DNA of 45,100 bases from Bacillota bacterium (GCA_012522585.1 JAAYKD010000070.1:1-45100), one strand, 5' to 3'. Positions 25,401-27,751 are shown, counted from the stretch's first letter. Notes: generated by a model from the sequence alone, not told the origin. Translations and numbers: made by a program.

Positions 25401-26643
25401 CTTCGATTTCGATTTGATACCGGCAGTCAATATGGAATTTATCTTTGAAGATGCAGGTAAACGCCTAATCGACAATGTAAAACTTGAGTTGATCCAAAAT
25501 GAAAAAACAATCATAACTGAATTGAGCAACGCCCAAGGAAAGATTGCCAAATTGATTCCTGCAGGTACCTATACTTATCGAGTCAGCAAAACAGGTTATC
25601 TCAGTCAAGAGATTGAAGAATTTGATCTCACTGTTGACCGAAGCGTTGGCCTAGTGTTAGCTGTAGACACCAATGTTACCTATGCCCTAGAAGTTAAAGT
25701 AATCGACCAATTGGGCAAAATGCTCAAAGCTAGTGATGGCTTAGTCATCAAGATGACAGAAGAAGGCAAAGAAGAAGCAATTGTTGTTCTCGGCGATGAT
25801 GGCAGCTACATCAACCACCAAGCAGCCAACGGCCTCTATATCTTTAAGATCAGTGTCGATGGTTACCACGATGAGACGATTGAGATTCTCATAGCTGGAA
25901 CCCAAATGAGCAAAACGGTGTCCATGCAAGCACAGGGCTATGCCCTCGATTTCGAAGAAGAAAAGATCAGCATTGATTCAGGCTATACAGTTACCAGAAA
26001 GAGTGTTGACGAAACCACTGAAGAACTGGCAACAGGCGGCACAATCGTGCCGGGTGAAACTCTCTATATCAAAGAAAATACAAGCGGTACTGAATTGCCG
26101 ATTAAAGTTCCTGCTCGACCGGTCAGGCCTGAGAATATCACTTACCAGCAGATCGCCGAAGGCCAACTCGAATTTACCATGACCGAGTTAGACAAATATG
26201 AATTTAGCTCAGACGGTGAATCCTGGCAAGCCGAGCCTACCTTCTCCGATCTACCCACTTTCCAAAAATTCAACCTCTATGTCAGATACAAGGCAGTCCA
26301 AGAAAAATTCGCCTCTATTACAGAAGAAGTCGAAGTGCTCTTGAAACCAAGCGAACTCTATCTCTACAATTTGACTTTCAGCAATCGCAAAGAAGCCAAA
26401 TTCACTTTAGGCAATAACTCGGGCGTCAAATTCCCCGGCGGAACCTTAGTTGCTGCTGTTTACGATGAAAATGGCAGAATGCTCGAGATGAAGACCTTGG
26501 CCAGCGGAAGTCTAGATGATCAACGAGAGTCAGAAAAAATTATTCCTCTCAACTACGAAGGTGCCAGAGTCAAAGTCTTCCTCTTAGATTCTATAGTTAA
26601 CGTCCATCCCGAAACAGTCAATGTGAGCTATAAGATAGCTTAA
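1..26643 (+). CDS. Giant multidomain surface/secreted protein, 5'-truncated by the window edge
   Basis: The frame is open from base 1 to the TAA at 26641-26643, giving at least 8880 residues. The GTG at 64 is not a credible start, because codons before it already encode a chitobiase-C-like motif (FSLAGGTYQNAQTVTLSLP). Domain order is: chitobiase-C-like units, FN3 domains, ten Ig/IPT-like repeats, mixed FN3 and Ig-like modules, CARDB, PKD, a large module present twice, a helical block, then Ig-like and carboxypeptidase-regulatory-like units. I count only seven cysteines by eye, as expected for an extracellular protein of this kind. The C-terminus ends in SYKIA with no LPXTG motif, SLH domain or terminal membrane helix, so any export signal or anchor should be at the unseen N-terminus. 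Adhesion or matrix binding is inferred from the domains. No enzymatic domain is recognisable in the visible part. A strong terminator follows immediately. Confidence 0.93.
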   Translation, partial: KTHNFIPEFSLAGGTYQNAQTVTLSLPVGATPGSTIYYQLGERSWADPYINAKLYNQSSPIVIRMNNTTLYSFIKDAQGQNGPLRKENFSFYYNLVPESPETNISSGSIGHGAYLELTAGSSADIYFYIVRNNKHPDFYDFISSAEKYTEPILLEQSLVNSGSPWNEIEIYAVALDRSSGLQSYDTYSFFYLKPPAPTISPAVGPNGITVLNAPTFLDLSHSIPGTTIQYRFNDDNWQDYDENDKPFVERNTKLEARAYADGEYSETIIVKYHALFDSELTLNKQIAASSFANLPGNYFINLSQPRIYKFQIRPVYSETYYASTMEIWNADKTEKLETIPFNRDQYGSYDSPYVELELNPTKINLKVNGSDQEFGYRLEVTEILKDPVVNIIPATPSGSWQLGPDKLIISSPDGVDIRYRHTGINNYITKPSPVEIPITSDGAFTLTAYSVTDENISDYIYYNYMFDSTPPKLTNPSYYRFQAKLGSNTSYTYFGTGNAKVTLFDTVVIKTAGATDDGNGSGVEKIHYYVSKDNGETYLHIGTAELSGNQMPDLVWDTTEFTADGGLENLIMRAILEDKVGLKSAETPYDVEDDFAYPFDIDNTPVEQATDFVADPRAGSIHLTWKNPYDVSNIYRAASPEALVAATEPYQKSAYGSSYTDKFADPEDMNNKFYYAITVLDYSRANKESEKVFLQEGVSPLADETPPSISSYIYNLNSDPESYIRWYISDSIAIGEINLKIEGQNIFIAQDFEVKSNVTNQAISWYSSEMQDLNYPEGEYSWTVTAKDTYGNVSIADGTFIYDITNPELPQDFAATGLAAKIRVSWSPSASGDVYRYRLHRSTAFDGTFDHLTYVSNDKTWYDYFEPNNIGEEYFYKIQVEDVVGNLSPISEEIVSAQVGDFSPYMRVEPQPPIPGSRITVYVSGFPPRKGEEYTAIKIYLDQSYLGEIDNYSYSESEKSYSFTLPANTSGQHTLKAVAEGSSSDRDKITIVKFNVSDYAPTFILDKETALPGERIDYALDDFIAGKYVYLYLKPDDSGTTSSDYLVVKSYSENSKTGNFNLPTHIIPGKYTIRAWQKDTELTAFASVKIEIKPEILVTFSGSGLPAASNQINIKGLGFLNNETVDFYIGSDVQRTHGTGYSGTSASFNYTIPADFYDNRLVITAIGQTSQAVAFYELELYSPELEIDLPEKISVAESFEIEATGFVEGETVYLYVNNKYEKSNRSSDGIINFDYVFPSNTTVGRHSIELRASTNSKKRIVASVEVTKDTVKPLLAFTPNPEIGSALILTATGFPNNTNVDFYLNGVSLGRKSTGSSGTATLEIASLDVDAETYVFVAKTTSLASQAVYQKPNTTAHTLLVDYTGLLIPGKSNEIPINGLAAGATLEVYTNNLPQTGVKADDSGKTVFQLVLPDNHIEDSVELFFCGSGLDSHYSYRNISLGVNRAPAAITLSNSAPKNGDEISIYLSEFSPGEKIDLYFNNYLIKEDLELDQLGLAQYDYDLPFGLKSGNYNIQARGKNSNKTAEKTIQIENAILDLTSSSAVQAGEEFAVSINGLSEGEKASVSLNYQGAEGIPQLAENGTASFVIDIPTFAPGANVELKASLQKDGRVFTKPISLYSYTPSVEIEQAVGQEKIVLKLSGFAPEETFKIYFENREITSEVTTLAGNSNLQADLNGAVDLQYSYPVSTITGSYNIAVLARNSYMLAYGSVDLEVSGQRVSLLNDDSLPEGRPGTNMNVNASGFTGLVSVVLRFGEIDVTPSGSQKTDVNGEFSARIALPQGITEGLYDFQVIAASVDEVAQTIVRVDTTPPQIPILSVTPGKRSLELNWARVVDVDLAKYLLYRKESTETNYILTDELEPSKLSVIHSLDLETNRLELDREYDYAIRTVDRLGNTSAYSAGLRASLLPDTANPSIDYIGYSGVGYFSGHYHLKGTVTFNPTVYDDRHAVSVQLAYSKNGVDYTVVEEKPLAYQGVSGNQYLFRGPIQFDTTEITEDTNLGDGVYTIRIRVTDAAGKVTDKYQDYRIDNTAPDPVPIFTATAGAKSVFLEWSYPSIGDVYHFILDDGQTTRTFNNSIRSFSSTNLTPGQEYTFSLSARDYAGNISTVKTASATPYLDTEKPIIDSSSIRPVANTRLGATSSINLTATDNVGVTKIKIWAKKEGQSDFVQLLADQISLSGSGDTKYITIKNHNFNGVYTLEFVAVDDALNESEEVAIDYIFDTTPPVVYRPELSSLSGGIQVAWAKSPDNDIYYYRVYRKVGEEGNYQRYREISPIGNDLGTGKIGFIDYQVDLGTEYFYKIDAYDDLYNYSSYSEESTAIPGDFQIDLELSPKVDVAPGSLINLIVTGLRPNERVKISIDEIEIANPNADSKGNLNYNWSYITNTSSGEHTISVKASNTNQVASDTFTSKAIQLPAPGNIRTESGLMKVILTWDRVTGASNYNIYRKAGSQEFELLAGRVGSTSFTDNTVAKGKVYTYKVAAVDPYGLEGHVSIEDLATPEPDNVFPEIKVFSTSRDNENLILIVTVEDDLQLDRVDFHYKEKEQTEDDYILIKAVSVPTGNKNYTVTHSFDTSALEENKEYTVLAIAWDKAGNQSTPETRNFKIIKTVPNSVKDLTAEAGQMRIDLAWKAPDQSEIEIALYRIYRRVGESAEFALHSSTTQLTYSDTKVNEDTSYQYRIKSVSVYGVEEIAGKDTSEEGIIPKADTTKPVITGFTYADGTRLGGEITLSVLATDNVKVVLTELYVVVGEIRTKVGESETGTFKFDSKQYLLEGNLTLEAVAKDAAGNFAIKDVVYRIDNVPPKAPILQGEPGELSAKLSWTLTPIPEDFSHYFVYVLETDETPAEHEGEPVAEVISLLYTHLLEVDETARFFVTAVDNLGNESSPSNVVEIQAGLDQTPPVFHSLTPEDRQVVREIVELQTVVTDNVKVVEILFEVHPMEEDEATGALRLRAESTWQELDFTVPNSEDVGILSWNTQDILITPSGHESKYPDGFYSVRATATDTLGNSSNIVEVVQIANNPPSAPEGLRTDPGEWNIMVSWKPFIGSDLAGYVVERAIDSIDDTDYIEVAQTTSNIYIDKALDPQNSYSYRVAMINDLGNIGPWAKVENSKPKEQTSEPVILKIHPAENQRFNAGLQFVFEIQDEVAIDRIELYKAYIGEASVGDVPEDASFEKIDTIYEKDIPYETIYSSDLDAFGTDCFVARYDWLTTGLTEGLYAIKTVVFNKGNKSDVSVKKYFKDDTPPIPPQNVEINNPRSSGVLNLTWTAGSDVKEYEVWRSETGSTFNHSPSGISGDYQRLASPKSPVYSDIGLTNGQTYYYHVLTIDTAGNISDPSDRVSETPTAESDLGIESIYTEPAVVIVDRENLIKASITNKGAAKARGTVKFFYHDGTDYVSIGTKDITLAAQLAGEVSIKWQAPISLDETIKLKAEITTDPSTTDSNLENNEFIRDTIKTNKPPVAVIVLPSAPYDSGKLLEFTAVSADDSASHDPDGRIVQYSWDFGNGKRAEGATASTQYVLPGLYTVTLTVKDNENAITKTTKKITVGDTRPDLYVEPESIRWSPEQTREGDVVLITATIGNKGLGDARLGFLTGFYIDNQYMGYVKIDVDDQGISLAQGETKEVSFNYVATAGIHVVKVVANDILDTLKETDRGNNSLSEIMSNEQVQFPDVSVESLTWIPEGNQFDTQQPFAYRAIIKNIGDKAAENFGVSIYIDDDYRGRQVIPKLDPNSEWTLNYYFTPQIGIHKVEVRVDDINPVLIEKRIDNNNLSIITDDFSVIYPEISVGDITWKPTETTLTEGTSIMFDVPLINTSRIGITDTFQVHALMDGRVFKTLEVDGLKAGEVKTISAKWAALAGAHNFKVIVDSKKEVVDPDLSVEKSVQIPKLSILYPNLHISNVTYSPISVEYNRPVSFLVSVNNQSVATAFKRFSVGLFVDGKSVAAAEIDGIRGYSTVPVVITWIPKKSGPQTVQILVDSMNVLNLETPSESIRRVWTSTIEVEQALHMEATPNAKMEDDDFLAVLYTTADNYIPLSAKLYHESLSQLPLTPDHDAAVTYTLKSGAVLIDQGQLAYNSINRSFEVKLPITSELETGTYTLEIIGSLGVDQVSSLCNIRIVQSGVVTLETNKVEYKINETVRVSGRFMLGGVPAKNERVVLDFQLAPRLPEPLIGRDEKGNEILMYWTAEEIVFVTTDANGYYSYNFTPFTGEAGDWLISAFGYQKFLGTGSQTSFKVWGMSASPAALTLVASKNTQFSKEIKFRNSAPANPEGDPLTGITAVLIPTSENIGVSASLDLSQTARVLNPGQQSAISLNVSAGLDCDDVATYDIIFYSDQGATATAKVTVTLRPATPIPVTDLKTVTVGVKPDDTISRVVTLTNKGKGYLDDIKITLPTSIPWVNAGNLGKKRLLPNESTTFVISFSPSAGMTLGQYQDKIIVSDGTGKFYANVGLNVEVSSANTGGMSFRIVDDVGSKVKNAEVTLVAKEPSVNVIEGVETEFYPFFTARSDNNGIAQFFDKPLGDYDLIVMAQGRRKLVSECSIMPSASAPFMDIVMENEPVTIEWTVIPTTIVDEYEIELELTFGAQIPVPNFGFNPPWVNVPKNVTEPIFIEANVVNTGLIALTDVVASVVREQKGSTGISIVGGGYIGEIPAHSSAKIRLQIQPGVYELPFATTSGGLPRNYVKLEGSYVSFDSDTGLPIDPAAFITGRLPLYNPSETPVKVNTRMPGEQERTVVEELRLPEGQIEELRYIAGSGANRDDLLKEGGASVYEIVKLSLNQTATLERQAFDATLKITNGYPEFALQNLRVDVTVTDEDGIDVTDRNFIIATGLEGISSVEGNGSLGAGKAMTGTWQIIPGSNLGGTTMEGKVYYAKALISYYVNGRLVQTQTDGVPITILPQPKLTLNYYVPHKILSNTPFKLAVTVENSGYGEARNLNIDSGQLRITSNQAGLLTDFEILGSSFGSSSGNRFRLEFGNIAPGVYTEEIDPETNEILGEMIPTQVSGYWIVRWNLPVQGEDEVYEGEFRDFKATLTHKDYKGVQLNPLIVGVTTRIIGKEDVEIGEFDGGVAVVNEGNTGFPDFLMNLNSGLRIPIFVPDRLTTTIVYGADGTDGNVMQVKAEKPEATLDYNSVRYQIIMIPEPQGSASISAVKRSLSQDGEGVTLAFSNYWKDYGNIYIVDQIPVKYEEDGTRVFLDSYYTIEFGSGIALSDLGYSRFVYRKARAGEGGINIGPAEAGLYIKEEVFYDTGIVPDEKDNDVRLRVKLDNRSKNVENGVIVFTVEKGTDYKKTYEIPFSGLQPYFTDYVYCNNWVPEEGGFYTITAELKVGDKLTGIYTNGRAQINYLPRVNSGPDIANAVVNQPVRFDASRTYDKDGHIVSYVWDFGDGESGYGLNPVHTYTESGSYKVKLFVMDNNMSTTWPPNWNIITDQWDGKDDFNENTVMQVTVLENRPDLFVQSITFSEQNPDEDTDFVVTAKIRNGTAQGLEGGLQPTEGLFLVGFYMDDEYLGFAPVKESIPVDSTTDVSFTMTMPPGGAAHKISAIANDLGRYIEEADYNNNRLDMVIQGTQTSFADLKANNITLPFADQAELVWNKDQTIVAEIENIGDADADNFKVLLYANDQLIGSEFVEGLATTMKETLKFTFKPEVSGDYTFKLMVDAPVSAVVEMDEENNVLEESVTDLVVLYPDLSVEEVRTSLTGNIVPQGLSVVLSATVKNIGLGALTMPTKAYFYADQRFIGAADLNNTGSLASEATAGVSLVWKDPDFAAQEIIVIVDPENRVVETNKLNNKGSLLFDEPLLITKAQIEVISISNNPHSPLYGEEAITKVKIKNTGDRDITQEFATSLYVSDRKIGSLKVSGLAIGAETELTFTWLADIRPTGSLTMKVYADSTQRIVLGDRKLAYKTLDIEIGHGLITKLDQPAVYYSTDTDAELEIYVSSTETPWSPLDEALVKAFLYRELSDGQFEFTGASKDLTYDSISGTYKTTFAQQAQGNYQIKYTASYGNALAEIEQTLIYSNVFKVELNNSDSQSYGIGGNFYAQGRVLAEDGTGLADLPVRVRVVGEDIWYFDGKSSSDGSYKIKIELPHDCGGAYAMVAQATNDANIIKLSNRVVFYIDGLFLAFAPNQSVVQGYDRVVGGFIHNLGVTSVSSLDFAIANLPDGLSMEMLTDSTQLNIPAESQIEIQFKLTAAETLTADDYTLLLSVGDSSTEMNLKVEKAVPGITISLFGEAEATTDTLIRDALIMSMRQNEMKSSVIRVTNPGTADLIIEEVSTEIPFIRFSAAPEAGYVVKPVNKGYTIRDDEGRASIVVTASPNEYIATGLYTGTITLKTNIDSKEIPIMVTVGNENVATLTYQVMNVNKVILENATVALVGLEKQKDPVEFKEQTDQEGQVKFTNIPAGPYRLTVRMDHHNTLETTVDIPAVIDPIPQKLILDKQEFAFDIATTEQTLTTSISGKSVGYDSVVFKAKQLQESTEPQLQANLPAEEQQFWYISAKNMNIISFRNPSDNVALKDVQFEIINADSLPVNALTIRTDLGHSPYRYVGSLGAGETIDLIWNMDLDKLFVLAQVEATELAGEFQLKFDKDSVKEKALEAYISANDPLGNGTISLVANSYDAAQGLVKIRVAPNSDGTFSEPSDRIPIDFENRVYFYDAALKASGTRVDNEESVETIIPIRQIYLPPQYEIFGSGRGSEDEFGRRLLLDAYQENPGLEPTISVEAAFAATTGKNRTIKYSQNFLKEMGYLNPEIPEDTGGNGNLSFGFTTGAGFDSQAVAMTMSLTNTSDFSGYKNLKLNLVLTDNGYDANGKLLPGAKEIYPEVLIKAETSKGSKVTVNGTSVEITELKMGETLKLDVQMKLDNVEDIYSRIAKVNPEVAELLQDRSSGKIFARFEYEFEEEQLSLEENGAIREILRTYTSSTREFAIKPQPKLYISYNLQAYESDPNLFDLVATISNLGEGIAEGVYINPPVLPETDYKFILIGGVSTKATNLRDGVVALGSIAPGETEKVYFELRRVEITEPPIGTKQSLGKLAEMPAMPVKSMIAGNIVVAPMKMEAVNTLRAHENFLAIDKEIEDLKENIEKLVDKTVSELARSLLDQYELTRNIAGASGITRVYEMTSSIVNIMGMVKTMYELPGKLRETLKSADLDLLEKLDGKSLSLSEYKAMASAQQAFQGFGGQLFSTIAKGAKFFTDYMGDSYEDFVTAASDAYYLLEDIGKQEKGLAEVKNYKKLNDTALESLDKAMKQLDKALSTSDLDLLDSYISKSQVYLDQAVVQIRQAQEFKEANKAFFDEVKEARSTGWIGEEVNRFFKESAGAFIKAIDLATQETLINTVAKIEAIKSAHSIMESAEGMKTAASTMTKVVDEADEILTVTNDFLEEIGYVRGMAVSELIANMSSNKSLWEKFESASSLGSTMGDLDILARFASSWLSDKLSIVDMSSLENIMKTTPTMVMDMGNLAQSIKQTPPANSDEVIDRIIQTVFHGAIASSEIRAKLEREFASNKVPAIGSNDYLIFVITQAIKLSRHNVFDLNAYNQSVKQLAAANVTDSHSQLDAARNAATRNTNIFNMLNEAKADLEVIQEMVNGYIQNDHKSTAYYPSSQILAYVKSLNSQIKGMYSINGQELALNRVGRYRNLWTYSADNMDLAPEQITLYEIYQLQMAVDSAIAEGYDAVYQRHVLNQMKSIETAFNAIGGVLGAFTVASPVVGAMGGIMSTAAQVMDTSDMVNALDSLDSTNLTLLAKTIGELALNTSLMVNKETAIAKNLLDVFITLDKWRKVDPELPIEVLAHAASDVIMEDGTLEAPAQVSLSLRNDHVGAVTIAPLVEIYDSFGFINSQALDPKTLLPGEKATWTDQIMVPHNALRDAAGYLAVFTFHASEAETMTIAPAYGPLVAPFNAHSQDVLGKIREGTEKAVYTQPLAGYLAAKEDDTVDSVTTTYSKLANTDLRIFMAASVDSAVTIEVRDSKNQIVKSYREQMLQRHPGQFNPEDFILLNQDDYFFISGVGQEDYTITITNNDSIERGYALQIIEHPNYDSVAGVFYRGNKVKAVQNTSGEWQATIDLDIYETGLTSGLKDIEVILPELEVENDSAKKLTSDDIKIYSGLEAEDASGFRANKPLDQAFDLDQGAGRSVKVMVKPTAGRESGIYTGQLEIKLKGDSKFNPEYSSGTWSENSDGTYSQFIDVAIGLDMDIPAAPKFAAQLVAGSNNLVEFSGQAGSEQKVYIFVAQKDGNGDYKAEPKEDGLLAIITTDLEGNFKAEQAIDLIGEVYLYAVVQGENDALGDPTTLVKVTLAHPDTTPPLIELVAPHSNIQLIEPVDRIRFTVHDGESMVDQDSIRIRIDDGAQQEANYNHREGYYELKLLPALSSGTHSVEITAKNEAQLPTTKNFLIILGDSLDVSLQIKAAGANLAGAQLLLDGQTYVSDGNGIVQLEIGPGEYSYRLEKDGYLPISGKLQIDANNLNFDFDLIPAVNMEFIFEDAGKRLIDNVKLELIQNEKTIITELSNAQGKIAKLIPAGTYTYRVSKTGYLSQEIEEFDLTVDRSVGLVLAVDTNVTYALEVKVIDQLGKMLKASDGLVIKMTEEGKEEAIVVLGDDGSYINHQAANGLYIFKISVDGYHDETIEILIAGTQMSKTVSMQAQGYALDFEEEKISIDSGYTVTRKSVDETTEELATGGTIVPGETLYIKENTSGTELPIKVPARPVRPENITYQQIAEGQLEFTMTELDKYEFSSDGESWQAEPTFSDLPTFQKFNLYVRYKAVQEKFASITEEVEVLLKPSELYLYNLTFSNRKEAKFTLGNNSGVKFPGGTLVAAVYDENGRMLEMKTLASGSLDDQRESEKIIPLNYEGARVKVFLLDSIVNVHPETVNVSYKIA
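1804..2700 (+). other. Two FN3 domains flanking an Ig-like module (domain region)
   Basis: The FN3 signature is an early Trp strand followed by a Tyr-rich strand. It appears as FVADPRAGSIHLTWKNPYD near 1830-1890 and again as FAATGLAAKIRVSWSPSASG near 2440-2495, the latter followed by EEYFYKIQVEDVVGN. Between them lies an Ig-like unit (ISSYIYNLNS to GTFIYDITNP). These start a family of ten FN3 domains in the protein; the other eight lie between 5431 and 10040. Confidence 0.65.
2701..5430 (+). repeat. Ten consecutive Ig/IPT-like repeats of about 90 residues (domain region)
   Basis: A recurring core of the form I-x-V-x-(G/S)-(F/L)-x-x-x-E-x-V-x-(F/L)-Y-(L/F/V) can be followed ten times. Examples are VYVSGFPPR, INIKGLGFLNNETVDFYI, FEIEATGFVEGETVYLYV, LILTATGFPNNTNVDFYL, ISIYLSEFSPGEKIDLYF and IVLKLSGFAPEETFKIYF. 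Each is preceded by a Pro-Gly-type turn and followed by a G-x-Y-x-I/V-x-A strand. Spacing averages about 270 bp. An isolated eleventh member (INLIVTGLRPNERVKISI) sits near 7020. The DNA of neighbouring units differs clearly, so these are old duplications. Confidence 0.7.
5431..10040 (+). other. Alternating FN3 and Ig-like modules (domain region)
   Basis: Eight FN3 domains are recognisable by their first Trp strand: KRSLELNWARV, AKSVFLEWSYP, GGIQVAWAKSP, LMKVILTWDRV, QMRIDLAWKAP, ELSAKLSWTLT, EWNIMVSWKPF and SGVLNLTWTAG. Most are followed by a Y-x-Y/F strand and a D-x-x-GN-x-S strand. Between them lie Ig-like units that open with D-T-x-x-P-x-I and contain a 'TDNV.V..(I/L)' strand, a common bacterial adhesin arrangement. 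Molecular ligands cannot be deduced. Confidence 0.7.
10369..15170 (+). repeat. Large composite module A (PKD, four CARDB, beta units, CarboxypepD_reg-like, PQPKL domain)
   Basis: The module opens with a PKD domain (VQYSWDFGNG near 10490; YTVTLTVKD). Four CARDB domains follow, starting near 10651 (RPDLYVEPESI), 11005, 11341 and 11674. Then come two macroglobulin-like beta units (near 12019 and 12364), beta domains of the NEW3/BACON style, a carboxypeptidase-regulatory-like unit near 13387 (GSKVKNAEVTLVAKE), and an Ig-like domain starting with ILPQPKLTLNYYV near 14692. The same series reappears in module B. A further CARDB-like domain precedes the module at 10040-10368. Confidence 0.72.
16033..21050 (+). 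repeat. Large composite module B, second copy of the module A architecture
   Basis: The matching landmarks in the same order are: PKD (VSYVWDFGDG near 16140), CARDB starts near 16354 (RPDLFVQSITF), 16717, 17056 and 17410, macroglobulin-like beta units near 17746 and 18058, a carboxypeptidase-regulatory-like unit near 19060 (KVILENATVALVGLE), and IKPQPKLYISYNL near 20779. The distance between equivalent points grows from about 5.7 kb at PKD to about 6.1 kb at PQPKL, so B is slightly longer. DNA identity looks low, so the duplication is ancient. Confidence 0.72.
21060..23350 (+). other. Alpha-helical block with a Gly-rich hydrophobic segment (domain region)
   Basis: About 760 residues change abruptly from beta-sandwich to helix-forming sequence, rich in Ala, Glu, Lys, Leu, Met and Gln with few Pro. 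Examples are IDKEIEDLKENIEKLVDK, LESLDKAMKQLDKAL and YLDQAVVQIRQAQEFKEA. Near 23077-23172 lies an uncharged stretch, AFNAIGGVLGAFTVASPVVG then AMGGIMSTAA, which could insert in a membrane as a hairpin. The arrangement of long helices around one hydrophobic hairpin recalls alpha-pore-forming toxins or long coiled-coil stalks. That is only an analogy; I recognise no family. Confidence 0.65.
24600..26643 (+). other. C-terminal Ig-like and PEGA/carboxypeptidase-regulatory-like modules (domain region)
   Basis: An Ig-like pair (near 24600-25200, with DTTPPLIELVAPHSN) is followed by three related peptide-turn modules. Each carries a D/N-G-x-G turn and a 'G.Y.yr..K.GYl' strand: GEYSYRLEKDGYLP, GTYTYRVSKTGYLS and GLYIFKISVDGYHD. 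A Tyr-rich unit follows (IDSGYTVTRKSV, then LPIKVPARPVRP). The final domain ends RVKVFLLDSIVNVHP, resembling the 'a.lwds...P' ending of many secreted clostridial proteins. No sorting signal is seen. Confidence 0.6.
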
Positions 26644-26655
26644 ACAGTAAATAAG

Positions 26656-26694
26656 AAAAGAACAGTTCCTAAAAAATAGGAACTGTTCTTTTTT
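26656..26694. terminator. Bidirectional rho-independent terminator
   Basis: A perfect 16 bp inverted repeat (AAAAGAACAGTTCCTA and its complement) with an AAAAA loop is flanked by a T run on the + strand and by A-rich sequence that becomes a T run on the - strand. It lies 12 bp after the giant gene's stop. It also lies downstream of the leftward SDR gene and its two 3'-end copies, so it should serve both transcripts. Confidence 0.9.
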
Positions 26695-26708
26695 ATGAAG
26701 GAAGGGGT

Positions 26709-26818
26709 TTAGATAGTCGTCCAGCCTCCGTCAACGGCTAAGTATTGGCCGGTGGTATAACCGGAAGCGTTACTAACAAAACAGATGAATGCGTTATAGA
26801 ATTCATCGCGTCACAGGT
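26709..26818 (-). repeat. SDR 3'-end echo, outer copy (110 bp)
   Basis: Read leftwards this unit encodes RDEFYNAFICFVSNAS, then GYTTGQYLAVDGGWTTI and a TAA stop. This is a diverged version of the last 33 or so codons of the neighbouring SDR gene. It has no start codon or ribosome site of its own. An 8 bp linker (ACCTGTGA on the - strand) joins it to the next unit. It differs from the inner copy at eight positions by eye, all transitions. Confidence 0.88.
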
Positions 26819-26928
26819 TTAGATAGTCGTCCAGCCTCCGTCAACGGCTAGGTATTGACCGGTGGTATAGCTGGAGGCGTTACTAACAAAATAGATGAAT
26901 GCGCTGTAGAATTCATCGCGTCACAGGT
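26819..26928 (-). repeat. SDR 3'-end echo, inner copy (110 bp)
   Basis: The unit begins with a stop codon exactly 110 bp from the true SDR stop and from the outer copy's stop. It encodes RDEFYSAFIYFVSNAS, then SYTTGQYLAVDGGWTTI. Its last 60 bp differ from the gene's own last 60 bp at only three positions, all transitions; further upstream similarity falls sharply. A small length difference near the GTGACG boundary puts the unit out of frame with the gene. Confidence 0.88.
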
Positions 26929-27696
26929 TTAGATAGTCGTCCAGCCTCCGTCAACGGCTAAGTATTGGCCGGTGGTATAGCTGGAAGCGTCACTTGCAAA
27001 GTAAATCAGTGCTCCGTCTAATTCACCGTCACGGCCTGGGCGTCCCATGGGACAGTAAGCTTGAATGACTTGGTCAAAGCCTTCGCTGTTGATTACATCT
27101 TCAGTCATTTCGCTGGGGAAATAGGCGGGCCCTATAGTGTTGACGGTGATATTGTGTTTAGCCCATTCGTTGGCTAAAGCTTTGGTCATAGCGGCAACGG
27201 CACCCTTTGAGGTGACATAAGCCGAGATGGGGCTGTTGGCCATGGCAACCACCGAATGGATTGAACCAATATTGATGATTTTGCCATAGTTTTGCTCGAT
27301 CATGTGCTTGCCTACCTCGCGAGCCATATAATAAACTCCGTCCACATTGACCTTCATGGTCTTCATCCAGTCATCGTCGGTCTGGCTTTCAGCAGGAATG
27401 CCGTAGCCAACGCCGGCGTTATTGACCAGAATATCGATGCGACCAAAGTGCTCTACAACTTTTTCGACTAAGGCTTTAATCTCGTCGGAATTGCTCATAT
27501 CTGCAGGCACTATCAAGCACTCAACACCCAGAGCTTCGATTTCTGTTTTGACCTGCTCCAAACGCTCTTTGCGACGGGCTGTAATTGCTATTTTGGCTCC
27601 TTGGCTTGCTAAAGCTTTGGCAAACTGCACACCTAAGCCAGAAGAGGCGCCGGTGACCAAGGCCACTTTACCGTATAAATTAAATAGATTTGTCAT
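26929..27696 (-). CDS. SDR family oxidoreductase (gluconate 5-dehydrogenase-like)
   Basis: A 255-residue classical short-chain dehydrogenase/reductase with an NAD(P)-binding Rossmann fold. Visible motifs are TGASSGLG (15-22), NNAG (92-95), a catalytic serine within SIHS (145-148), and the YxxxK pair Tyr160 and Lys164. The ending VDGGWTTI is typical of the family. Arg41-Arg42 after the second strand suggests NADP preference (inference). Overall sequence is closest in feel to gluconate 5-dehydrogenases and 3-ketoacyl reductase relatives; the substrate is not determinable. I chose the ATG at 27696 over the in-frame GTG at 27708, because AAAGGAG abuts the GTG but is 11 nt from the ATG. The gene is monocistronic, with its own promoter and two 3'-end echoes before the terminator. 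Confidence 0.9.
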   Translation of the reverse strand: MTNLFNLYGKVALVTGASSGLGVQFAKALASQGAKIAITARRKERLEQVKTEIEALGVECLIVPADMSNSDEIKALVEKVVEHFGRIDILVNNAGVGYGIPAESQTDDDWMKTMKVNVDGVYYMAREVGKHMIEQNYGKIINIGSIHSVVAMANSPISAYVTSKGAVAAMTKALANEWAKHNITVNTIGPAYFPSEMTEDVINSEGFDQVIQAYCPMGRPGRDGELDGALIYFASDASSYTTGQYLAVDGGWTTI

Positions 27697-27751
27697 TGAG
27701 TAACTCACTCCTTTATTTAATCAGCTAGAAGCTAAATATTCTTCCATATAT

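Noticed and set aside
27697-27708. GTG at 27708 as the start of the SDR gene
   Set aside because: The ribosome site AAAGGAG directly abuts it with no spacing. The ATG at 27696 begins at the usual N-terminal position of the family.
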